Assembly (NCBI GenBank): GCA_022376515.1
Contig: WTXI01000126.1
Coordinates: forward strand, 41,932 to 105,931
Length of the DNA: 64,000 bases
DNA from: Lactifluus volemus
Taxonomy: Eukaryota; Basidiomycota; Agaricomycetes; Russulales; Russulaceae
Direction of reading: 5' to 3'
Shown piece after piece: positions 55,109-64,000 of this stretch (positions are counted from its first letter, which is position 1; each line of letters opens with the position of its first letter). The notes under the pieces are model-generated. The model saw only the letters and a program-made list of their open reading frames with translations, was not told the origin of the DNA and did no database searches. The position numbers and the translations under genes were made by a program.

Positions 55109-57414
55109 TCAATAGAATCCTTCCCTCTCCAACTCCCTCGACACTAAACCCCTAAGGAAATGAGCCTCCGCAACCTTGTCATCACTAAACACCAAGCTCC
55201 TTCCATACTCCGACTCGAATTTGGGAAACGAGTTTCTGAAATCCCAACGAATAATCTCACCTACAACCCGCTTCGCCGAATCCAGCGCCCCAGCGACCCA
55301 CGCATGATGGTGACTGGCCACCTCACCAGCAAAGTGGAAGCGACCGTAACCTGCAGGTTGTACGATACCATGGTAGAGGGTGCTGAACTGCCCAGGTGCA
55401 AAGTGCGCATAGGCACCCATCGTGTAGGGGTTATGGTACCAGTCAAATGCGTGGTAGTCGAGCGTTTGATCTTGAAGCCACTCCACTGTCACGTCGTGCA
55501 GCGCGGCAAGGTCTCCGTATATCTGCTCAAGGAGAACCTTCTCCGACGGTGGGCGGGTACGCTTTGGGTCAAGCTGTTGATCGGACCAGTCAGGGTTCTC
55601 GATGAGAGCGCCATAACGAGAAGCATCTTGATGCCTGTGTGAGATGGTCAGCTTGAATATTATGTCAGAGTGAGAGGGTAAAAAGGAAACCTACGCACCA
55701 ATTGTAGGTCACCATCAATACACCCGGGCCTTCGTCGTCCAACCCGTAGCTAGGGTATACCACCACTCGACTCTGCCTATCAGTATAGGTAGAGCCCCCA
55801 CGCTGGTCCATACCAGCCTGTTCCCACCAACGCGACTTGAATTTAATCGCAACTTTGACTGCGGGGCCATAGTTAAGGGTGCGAATGGCTTCACGTTGCT
55901 GATAGGTCATAGGAACTCTGCTGGTGTCGATGGCGCGGAGATTACCAAATGTGGAAGTCGAAACAACGTGGGTGAAGTATTCTTCCGAGTCTGTCTCGCC
56001 CGAGACGCTGACCTTCATGAGGGGGAAACGGCGGAAATAGGCCCAACGAGGCCAACCTGAAACATTGCGGAAATACAAGGGTAGGTCCAGGGTACTCATT
56101 TCAACAGCCGTGACGCGTTGATTGTAAGATGGCTCGGTATTCAACTTGGCCAGCATCGCATCGATCAAGACGTGGGTGCCGCCTTCGAGGCATCGCCACT
56201 GGACCTCTTTTGTGGGATCATCGAATTCAAGAGAGTCAAGGATGTCCTGAAGATTGATTAGAGTTGTGACACCAACCCCCTGGAGAGATACTCACTTCAG
56301 AAAACGCCCGATCATAGCCACCTGACCCGGTATTCCTAGTCTCCATCCACCACGCGACGGACAATGGATACGCCGGAGTTTCTCGCACAAGGTAACCTGT
56401 TGTTGAAGCCCAGTCATACTTCATGAGCCCTTCCCATCCGTCACAGAAGTTGTCAATGAGAGCCTTTCGAAATGGATCAAAGGCGTCGGCTGTACATGCT
56501 TCCACCCCAAAGACTTGATTTCCATGCAAATCAGTGGTTGTCCTGTCCACGTATTCTTGTGGTACCTGCCGTCCTGTGAGCCGCAAGGGAGAGAGAAAAC
56601 GAAAGTTTGCACACCATTCCTCTTCGCGGAATTCCGTCATTGAAGTGATCACCTTTCTGGATGCTAACGGCTTTGGTGGTCTTGATATCTGCATAAGGGC
56701 CATGAGCCTCCAAAACCATGTCATGCGTATTCAGCACTAACCGTTATAGAGACGAATATTTTCGTCTATAGAATAGACGTATGGGATCTCCTTGGTCGAT
56801 AGATCAAGTTTGTCGAATAACTTGTATGTCTCCTGGTTCGCATCGTTGTCCGGGAACCGCATGGCGCCGACATCATAATAGTCATGCTTCCCCGGGGGAT
56901 CCTCTTCACCTGAGGCAAAGTGGTAGGTAAAAATGCGGCCGCCAGGGCGGTTGCTTGCCTCGAAGATCTTATATGGAATGCCATATTGTTCGAGAAGCAT
57001 GGCAGTTCGCAGGCCTGCGACGCCAGCTCCAATGATGGCAACACGGTACCACGGTGGAACTATGGGCCATTCATCTGAGTACTCGGGCTGGCTCCCTCTA
57101 TAGAGGCTGAGCATGTCTTCCCAGGAGACACGGTCTGTGGATGAAAAGAGTGAGGACAACTCTGGGGGCAGGTGTGGGGGTAGCTCCGAGGCCGGGCCTG
57201 GAGGAGTCTCTAAGGGTATTTCTTGTGACTGCGCTGTAGCCGGCTCTTGTTGGGTATACTCGTCTTCGCCGACAGGAGGGAGATACTGCAGAATGTATGG
57301 GTCATCGTGATCGAGCGTCGCTGAGAACGTTGCTTTCTTGGACTTGAGTTCCTCATGCTTCTCGTTGACGTGGTACTGGGCGACTTTGATACGTACACTT
57401 GAACCGTCTCCCAT
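55109..57414 (-). CDS. L-amino-acid oxidase, LAO2 (paralog of LAO1)
   Basis: Five exons with the same intron positions as LAO1: 56742-57414, 56615-56688, 56296-56565, 55699-56246 and 55109-55634, 2091 nt, 696 aa. ATG at 57414 (MGDGSSVRIKVAQYHVNEKHEE); the frame is open further upstream but without an ATG, and the TATA box at 57460 fits this start. Motifs: VAIIGAGVAGLRTAMLLEQYG, FEASNRPGGRIFTY, YYDVGAMRFPD, RVPMTYQQREAIRTLNYGPAVKVAIKFKSRWW, VTYNW, RFHFAGEVASHHHAWVAGALDSA. It differs from LAO1 mainly in a Pro/Glu-rich N-terminal linker and scattered substitutions. Role as for LAO1: FAD-dependent oxidative deamination of L-amino acids, producing peroxide and ammonia. No defect was seen. Confidence 0.92.
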
Positions 57415-57459
57415 GGCGATTAAAGTACGTTGGGGGAAGGAGAGCTGCACCGGTGCTGG

Positions 57460-57465
57460 TATATA
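57460..57465 (-). promoter_or_regulatory. TATA box of LAO2
   Basis: TATATA on the minus strand, 46-51 bp before the ATG, in the same local context as at LAO1. Confidence 0.6.
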
Positions 57466-58317
57466 TGTCAGGCCATGCCGTACAGCTCGACAGAACGAGA
57501 ACTTAGGACGGACCTGATTTCACATGATGGATTGCGATTGCGATATGAATTACGCCGGTGCACGCCTGCTGACCTGCTGATCAGTGGCTCAAAAGCTAGC
57601 ATGAGGCTAGCAAAGGTCAGAGCGCGTATCTTGAAGCGGAGACTAAATTGAGAGAGCTCAGATCGCCTGCCGCGAGCCTCATTCAAATTGATTTGTCTGA
57701 AAGAGTCGTAGCCACCTGCATTGCGCCCAGTCCTGGACATGTTCTGGAATGTTCTATGGACGAGCCTGTAAGGGAAGTAGGTAGCGTCTATCACTGGCAT
57801 TGACCCAATTATTGTACCCAATAAGACCATTCTTGCTTCTCACTTGCAAACGATCCTAACGTGTCAGTCTCGACTTGGTCAGAAGACCCTTGCGTAAAAC
57901 GGACTTTGAATGTTGCAGGAGCTCGAGTGTGCATCCTGCCGTTACCTCTTCAAGACCGGTCATGTCTGGTCATTTCCACCCACTGAGTAGTATTGTTTCG
58001 CGTTCATCACTTAGCGCGTTCTCCAACGAGGTGTTATGAAAATAGAGCACCAGAATTTCGCGTCCGCAGGCCCACGCCGACAGGTTGGAAGAGGCCACAC
58101 GCTCGTCTGAAGAGAGCGGATGCAGGCAGATGGCGAGTCAATTATCGAAGAAATCAAAATTAGCATCTAAAAGAAAATGGTATCTGCATTCCTAACGCGC
58201 GCCATCAACACTCCCGTGATCTTGTGTGTCATGCAGACCGACCAAACAGGCTGCCGCGAAGCCATCGACTCAACTAAGTGGTACCTGCATACTCAAAAGT
58301 TTCACTACTTCATCTAG
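57466..58317. other. Interval between LAO2 and fragment D
   Basis: About 850 bp. The LAO2-proximal part resembles the LAO1 upstream region. The rest has only short frames with no recognisable content. Confidence 0.5.
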
Positions 58318-58895
58318 TCAAGTACCATGAGTGGGCAAAGCCACCCGCGGCGGATCTAGACTCGGCCACTGCTTCTCCAAAACTCGCTTCCTCGACGCCA
58401 CGGGAGTGCTAGTCGTGCAGTCGAGAGGTATGATGGAAGCAAAGTCATTGGACTCCAGATCGCTACCTGGCCCTTCCGAAGCAATCTGCGTTGTATCAGG
58501 AACTGTGCAAACATCAAATTGTCAGCAAAGTCAGGGACAATCGGCGGCCATATGAACTCACCAAAATCATCAGGCAGACCATAGTGGAGCTTCGGTATGT
58601 CCAGTGGACGCGGGTGAACGTGATAGTAATTGGAGATGCGATTTTTTCGTGGTCCCCGGGAGACACGCAAAGAATCATGCAAATCTTGACTCCTCTTACA
58701 GATGGGGTCGAGCACAGTCTGGCATTTTGGTGGGACTTCTGGATCAAGTCTAGCACGCCGAGCGCTTCGACGACGTGGTATCGGTCCATAACTAGTACAA
58801 GGTTGGGTGAAAATGAAATGGTTTGAGGCTGACGGCAACGAGTTGATGACAATGTCACTCGATTGGAGTACGGTAGTCCCTCGATAGGTCTGCAT
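58318..58895 (-). pseudogene. 3' fragment of the coiled-coil family, copy D
   Basis: Only the last two exons remain: 58562-58895 (SLRVSRGPRKNRISNYYHVHPRPLDIPKLHYG) and 58318-58502 (IIPLDCTTSTPVASRKRVLEKQW, ending ALPTHGT and a stop). The intron between them (GTGAGT...CACAG) matches copy B. Homology to the family ends near 58895; upstream there is no coiled coil and no membrane segment. It sits 0.9 kb from LAO2, just as the B 3' end sits beside LAO1. The fragment is open in frame, so a short expressed product cannot be ruled out. Confidence 0.75.
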
Positions 58896-59197
58896 CGACG
58901 AACAGCACGCAGCCCGAGATACGAGACATGAAACTAAGCAGAAATATACCAAATTAAGCGGACAAAAGGAAACGAGGCGTACTAGCACGAAACCAGAAGA
59001 ATCGAGACACGAGACAGACCAAGAAGTGAAAGACTCGAAACAAGGAGATAACGTCGTGCAACGCGAGGCCACAGAGGACGGGTCTAGGATCGAGGCGTGA
59101 CCTCATCATGGCCAAGGGAGATCGTGGCTCCTTTCTCGCAGAATCGAAACGGCAAAACGAGATTTGAACCTAGCCAAAGCATACTGCAAACAACAGC

Positions 59198-59222
59198 ACG
59201 AGACGAGACGAGACGAGACGAG
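59198..59222. repeat. (ACGAG)5 microsatellite
   Basis: Five perfect pentanucleotide units, in the 3' flank of the lectin gene. Confidence 0.95.
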
Positions 59223-59370
59223 AGGGAAGCGTGAGTTGGGCGTACAGTTTTACACAAAAAAAGGGGGTTCGAGGCCAGCCATGTGGCCAACTTGACAACA
59301 GGTACTTGCGATCTATGAATAAAGTCTTGATGTCTATGACTGAATCCTATCTAGTCTCACAGGCAATTAT

Positions 59371-60104
59371 CTAAGCTAGTACATTGACACTCCAAAAGCC
59401 GATACTCTCGAGCACACCTGAGACACAGAAACTGATAAGACCGTGTGTGAATGAAATACTGACACAAATATACACGCACCATCCGAAGTAACAGTGCCAA
59501 GGAAGCCAACAATAGGGCCAAATGTGCCGAATGTTGTATGAGGGATCGCGTCGCCTCCGAACGGGCCTGTATCCCTCAGTCAATTACAAAGCTTGTTGGA
59601 ACATGTAAGAGCACAGACCTTGAACATTTACATTTCCCGCCTGGGCATTAAAAATGACGAAACTCATGTACTGAATAACCCCATCTTCGAGCTTTCCACC
59701 ATATACGCCGACTAGGACATCATTGCCTGGAAAAGAAATCATCCACATATTTAATGCTAAGCGATTGAGGTAGATAATGGAACATACTTCCGAGCTTCAC
59801 ATTGATAGCTTGAGCATCGTTGGAGCCATGCAGGACTTTGATGGACTTGCCATTGACCAGGTACGTAACTTGAATTCCGATAATGCTTGATCCATTGTGG
59901 AAAATGGCGAGGTTAGAGATGCGTTCTATAAGCTGAGATGAGGGCCATTTGCCCACTGCATCACTTTAGCACCGTCTGAGAGCCAGAAGGACCTCGATAT
60001 AAATACTCACAGGTCGATATATCATCAAATGAAACATTTCCATGGGTGGGGGGAGGACCAGTGGATTGAGTAGCAGTAAGAGAGGGGAGTCTAGAAAAAG
60101 GCAT
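59371..60104 (-). CDS. Jacalin-related lectin
   Basis: Five short exons (60011-60104, 59788-59955, 59619-59726, 59480-59566, 59371-59417), 504 nt in frame, 167 aa, the size of one beta-prism domain. ATG at 60104 (MPFSRLPSL). Jacalin-type features: IIGIQVTYLVNGKSIKVLHGS, LVGVYGGKLEDGVIQYMSFVIFN, GPFGGDA...FGTFGPIVGFLGT, and the closing GVLESIGFW. The GPFGG and FGPIVGFLG turns are the hallmark of this fold, which binds sugars through loops at one end. No signal peptide, so it is likely cytosolic or released unconventionally, as for many mushroom lectins with defence or storage roles. The specific sugar cannot be told. All introns are GT-AG. Confidence 0.87.
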
Positions 60105-60505
60105 TGTGTTTGATGTAATATAGAGGGTAGGGTCGTTTTTGTCGTTTCCTGGTGCAATCTAAAGGTTGCTTTTATGCTTGACAGGACGGAGGTAGTCCCT
60201 TTTTGGGATATCGTCACAGTTAGATTCCGTTCCTCCTTTGTTGTAGGACTTCAAGTAGGCTTTCCGGATTCTTCCGAGTCTATACCGCTGTCACAATTTT
60301 CAACGCAGGGATCCGGTTTATCGAACGACGTACTATGAGATACTATCAAGATGGTGTCCGGTGACTACTCGTGATGTTCCTATCCCAGCTTCAAGCTTCA
60401 GGCCAGAAGCTGGCCAAGCTGGCCCCCAATGGGCCGAGCCAGCCTGGCCAGTCATCAGCAAAATGTTTATATACTAGAGTTACTAGCGACGCTAGTGACG
60501 GCTAG

Positions 60506-60645
60506 CCCGTTCGGATGGGCTGCTAACGGCTGACAGACCGGTCTGCCACCCGCCAAAAATAGTCATCTGAGTCAGTTATCAGACTTGTTCTATTTTTGGC
60601 GGGTGACAGACGGTCTGTCAGCCATTAGCAGCCCATCCGAACGGG
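60506..60645. repeat. Foldback / MITE-like element
   Basis: Arms 60506-60562 and 60590-60645 (57 and 56 nt) pair with two mismatches and one indel, around a 27 nt loop. The outer end is CCCGTTCGGATGGGCTGCTAA. No clear target duplication was found. A small palindrome ACTAGCG/CGCTAGT lies just left, at about 60482-60496. Confidence 0.9.
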
Positions 60646-62379
60646 GCCTTACCTGTTTCAAGGCATCCTAGCCGGTTCCTAGATGAATTTGGCTTTTCTA
60701 GGTACTCTAGAATTTGTATTACGTTAAATGCGGTAATACTATCCCTGCACCCCTCTCCGGTCACCCCCCCCTTCCAGTCACTCCATGTTTCTCACTCAAT
60801 TCTCACTCAACCACCACAAAATTTAGCCTAGTACCATAGCTGAATATATTCCGTGCATTGTGGTGTGCCGTGAAAATCAGTCCATTTGTCACACATTTGT
60901 CACGCTTGCCAACTGATGAGCTGAAATTGGTGTGTGCCTAGCGTGACTGACCGGAAGGGGTGACCGCCGGAGAGGGGGCAGGGCGGGGATAGTTAAGAGA
61001 CGCACAAGATCGGAAACCGATCTCATGGCTGTGGTCAAACTGAGGCTGTCACCCATGCCGCATACGTGGTAGAGGGGGTTGAGGAGGGGTTGAGATTGCA
61101 AAATGTTCAGAGGCACGTGAGTGCCAACTTTCTTGGGTCTTGAGTAGCTTGAGTGGTGGTGGAGGGCTGCAGGGATGCCGCACGGGCAGTGTCGCAGGGT
61201 GACCGTCGGGACAGGAGTGTCAGCAGCAATAGCAGCGAGAGGAGATGGCAAGGGCCACACAAAGTAGGGGGTGAACCCGGGCGACGATAGTACAAGTGAC
61301 TGGTGTCAGGCCCTCGGACGGTCGCAACAGCGACGCCCAAGCAACCGTGACACCATGGACCGTCTACAAGGTGCAAACGGCCCCTCTCCGTGCCAGTGGG
61401 TAGACGCGAGGCGATGACGGAGATGACAGAGGAGGACGGGCGATGGAGGTGATACAGGAAGCGAGCGACAAAGGGCCACGCAATAGTGCCAGTCACTGGC
61501 GTCAGGCGTTCAGACCGTCGCAATAGCGATGCCTGCGCGACCTTGACGCCGTTGACTGTCAAAGCATGAACCCCTTCCCTCAGTGCCGGGTGGATGCAAA
61601 AAGCAGGGGGATTTAAGGGATGGAAGGAAAGTCAGTCGGACAAGTCCAAAAAAATTCAGACGCACCGGTATGGCCCATGCTTACAGACAGACTCAGTGGT
61701 GGGAGCGCGGGAAAGGCATTGCGAGGAGGTATTGCAATGGCAGCGTGACGCCAGATGGCGTGCGACGGCAGCATCAGAGAGAAGGGCAAGAGAAGGGGAG
61801 GCGATGTCACGAGGCGAGAGTGTGGGCGGCGATGACATCGGCGGCGATAGAGAGGAGGCGACATCGCCAAAAAAAAGACACGACCTGAGCATAATTGAGA
61901 TGAGCCGTACTGTTACTACTGTATAAGGGCCAGAGTAGGATTAACTTGGAAGTAATTTGATGGGCATGGCCGGCCCGACCCTGGTCAGAATCGCTCCAAA
62001 TTGGGAACGCCGGGTATGTGCATTTGCCGCTAGTGGCTGTCACGGCAAGAGCTGTCGCGGCATGCCCTTAGCGAGTCCTAAGCGGCGTCAATAATGTCAC
62101 GTCGCCTGATCTCAGGGGTCCAAAGGTTGTCCCCCTTTGCGATGTGGGAAACAATAAGGTCTTCCTCCTGGCAGTTGGGCTACTCACTTGCTTGTATGGG
62201 TGTATGGTACAGTACTGTATTGATTGAAGTTTCTCGGCTTTCAGGAAGTTGTTGGATCATAAGTGTGGGTGCGACACATGGACCCGCCCAGGAGGTTGAC
62301 TTTTCCGAGACAGGTGTCATATGGATGTGACACTTTATTTGCGCAAAGTCAGGAATGATTGGCAGCCGTATGGTCTCAC
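60646..62379. other. Gene-poor, partly GC-rich interval
   Basis: C-rich tracts around 60750-60780 and the direct repeat at 61295-61598. Frames such as 61107-61562 minus and 61583-61926 plus have low-complexity, repeat-derived content. I call no gene. Confidence 0.45.
61295..61598. repeat. Diverged direct repeat in a GC-rich stretch
   Basis: Segment 61295-61409 (from AGTGACTGGTGTCAGG to CAGTGGGTAGACGCGA) is repeated at 61491-61598 with many substitutions, about 196 bp apart. Open frames through it run on both strands and look incidental. Confidence 0.8.
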
Positions 62380-63360
62380 CAAAATTGTCAGGCAGACCAT
62401 AGTGGAGCTTCGGTATGTCCAGTGGACGCAGGTGAACGTGATAGTAGTTGGAGATGCGGCATTTTCGGGGTCCCCGGGAGACGCGCAAAGAATCATACAA
62501 ATCTTGACTCTTACAGATGGGGTTGAGCACAGCCCGGCTTTTTGGTGGGACATTTGGATCAAGGCTAGCACGCCGAGCGCTTCGACGACATGGTATCGGT
62601 CCATAACTAGTACGAGGTTGGGTGAAATTGAAATGATTTTTGGCTGACGGTGACGAGTTAATGATGGTGTCGCTCGATTGGAGTATGTTAAGTCCCTCGA
62701 TAGGTCTGAATCTACGAAGTAGGTTCCTTTGGAAGATCAGCGGTTGTGCGAATTCTCAATGGAGATCCCCGACGATATGGCTTCGTCATAGGCTCTGCAA
62801 TGGCCTGGAAAGTTTCGACACCATGAACTGCCGAACCGGAAGCGTAGACGGGTCTGAGGAAATCTCAGTTGAGTGAGGCGAGCGATAGTTCTCTTGAAAA
62901 AGGCATTGTCGTCTGGATGTTAGGGTCCATTTGCGAGGATGACAGTGAATTTCTGAGAGCCGCGGTCAAGACCTGTTCGTTGCGACTTGAGGTTGAGAGG
63001 CGACAAGGAGGGGAAGAATAGAGTGGTACTAACCATTTGGTCATCGCCACTGTCGTATCGGGTAACAATCATGGCGTTCTGACGTTGCGATCTCCTGAGT
63101 GCGGCCTCCCGGTGCTCTAATGGTAGGTCGTGGCGAGGTGAGAGACACACTCAGGAATAAACGGCTGATCAATAATACCTTGGAGGATGGGCGCAGGAGA
63201 TACTTCACTACCCATCAGTTGAGCAAGTTCGAAATTTTGAGGGGGCAGGTAAACGGAGGGAAATCGTATGGGCGACCGTTGGGGGAAAGACTCGTCGAGA
63301 TATCGCTAACATCTCCACGATCTCGCTGCGTTGTAGACGATACTGAAAGACGCAGTGCCA
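62380..63360 (-). pseudogene. Degenerate coiled-coil family fragment, copy E
   Basis: It matches the 3' third of copy B: LAQLMGSEVSPAPILQG (about 63210), LPLEHREAALRRSQRQNAMIVTRYDSGD (about 63060-63130), SLSSSQMDPNIQTTM (about 62910), then RVSRGPRKCRISNYYHVHLRPLDIPKLHYG ending at a donor at 62380. A two-base insertion near 63150 breaks the frame relative to B. About 180 bp of unrelated sequence separates the two halves near 62700-62870, and the last exon is absent. It shares more with D than with B in the stretch 62560-62690, so D and E probably descend from one copy. Confidence 0.75.
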
Positions 63361-64000
63361 AAAAAATATTGATTCAGGCTCAGATCAAAGAGCTAAGAAC
63401 TGAGGAAAAGACGCATGCGAATTTGGTGATGCATCGCAGGCATCTTCCAAGAAAGACAAGGACAAGCTATCTGGATAGTCCTCAGTTGTCTGAGGAAGGA
63501 ATTAAAGGTCCGAAAGTGATAACGAACGAAAACGAGCGGGGTAACGATGAGAGCGCGAGAAATCACGCAAGACAAGAAGGGGGAACGAAGAACGGGTAAT
63601 TTGATGCCCTTACAACTGGATTTGATAGAGTTATATACCTGTCCATAGTAGCTACTCATATAACTGCTAATTGCTGTAATAAATGTTAGATATGGTGGGA
63701 TCTTGTCCCGCTTATCTCGGATGGAGGACTATTTTGCACTTTTATTATCTTAGATTTGTATGCAACTTCGGACAGACTCGGAAACCCAAATAGGTAGTTA
63801 CGATACGTACGTTGACTCTTCGAGATTTCGGCAAACACACATAAACTATAGTCAGCCACATTCAACTGTATTTATACCCGTAGTTTTTACCCCTGGGGAC
63901 TCAGTGTTTTCACTCCCGCTGACTCGTCCTCAGGTTAGTCTTTAATCTACCAGCGTTTTCACTCCCACTGACTCGTCCTCAGCGTTTTCAGATTATGAGA
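63361..64000. other. Right edge of the window
   Basis: A plus-strand frame at 63099-63599 overlaps copy E in antisense and is probably incidental. The rest is AT-rich without a gene, ending in a short tandem repeat. Confidence 0.4.
63906..63982. repeat. 49 bp direct repeat at the window edge
   Basis: A 28 nt unit starting GTTTTCACTCCC and ending CTCGTCCTCAG occurs at 63906-63933 and 63955-63982 with one change. A third partial start (CGTTTTCAG) follows at 63983, so an array may continue beyond the window. Confidence 0.9.

Noticed and set aside
57468..57830. Minus-strand frame upstream of LAO2
   Set aside because: It covers the conserved LAO promoter region, and the equivalent LAO1 region does not encode a similar peptide.
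61107..61926. Open frames on both strands in the GC-rich stretch
   Set aside because: They follow the diverged direct repeat, overlap on opposite strands, and look low-complexity.

Overview
The window looks like nuclear DNA of a filamentous basidiomycete, probably Agaricomycetes. The signs are genes split by many 50-60 nt GT-AG introns, a Tad/LINE-type retrotransposon, a Rep-helicase Helitron, and typical mushroom gene families: heme-thiolate peroxidase, PaxU/TMEM53-like hydrolase, L-amino-acid oxidase and jacalin-related lectin. A Rhizoctonia/Ceratobasidium-like fungus is my guess from that gene mix; nothing here proves the genus.

Left part (0-21 kb). A decayed cytochrome P450 (59-2116), a small heme-thiolate peroxidase (3939-4669), a PaxU/TMEM53-like protein (5994-7067) and an ABC half-transporter (12699-15398) all lie on the minus strand, separated by gene-poor DNA. 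That DNA holds a GC-rich block (4.7-5.7 kb) and a perfect 48 bp palindrome (12063-12110). A DSF2-like Sel1-repeat protein (19299-21165) follows.

Helitron (21569-29554, minus orientation). Both ends can be read from the sequence: a TC 5' start, and a 3' hairpin followed by CTAG, sitting between A and T. It carries an uninterrupted Rep-helicase gene (four exons, 1466 codons before the stop) and a second spliced gene of unknown family. The 5' exon of that second gene has been copied twice more. A roughly 23 bp GC-rich motif occurs near both ends. The 3' end lies about 400 bp upstream of the DSF2-like start codon.

Right part (30.7-63.4 kb). This is a cluster of a gene family I do not recognise. 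Its proteins have N-terminal membrane segments, a long coiled coil and, in most copies, a conserved C-terminal block (HPRPLDIPKLDYG). Copies A (30.7-33.3 kb), B (38.9-50.4), C (51.1-54.9), D (58.3-58.9) and E (62.4-63.4) are interleaved with two paralogous L-amino-acid oxidase genes (34955-37214 and 55109-57414). B and C are divergent. B is broken by a full-length LINE (41056-48066) flanked by a 15 bp target-site duplication. D and E are fragments. The pair [3' end of family member + LAO] occurs twice (B+LAO1, D+LAO2), which points to a segmental duplication. A five-exon jacalin-related lectin gene (59371-60104) and a foldback element (60506-60645) lie between D and E.

No tRNA, rRNA or CRISPR array was seen. 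Exon joins were worked out by hand from splice signals, reading frame and family conservation, and no database was searched.
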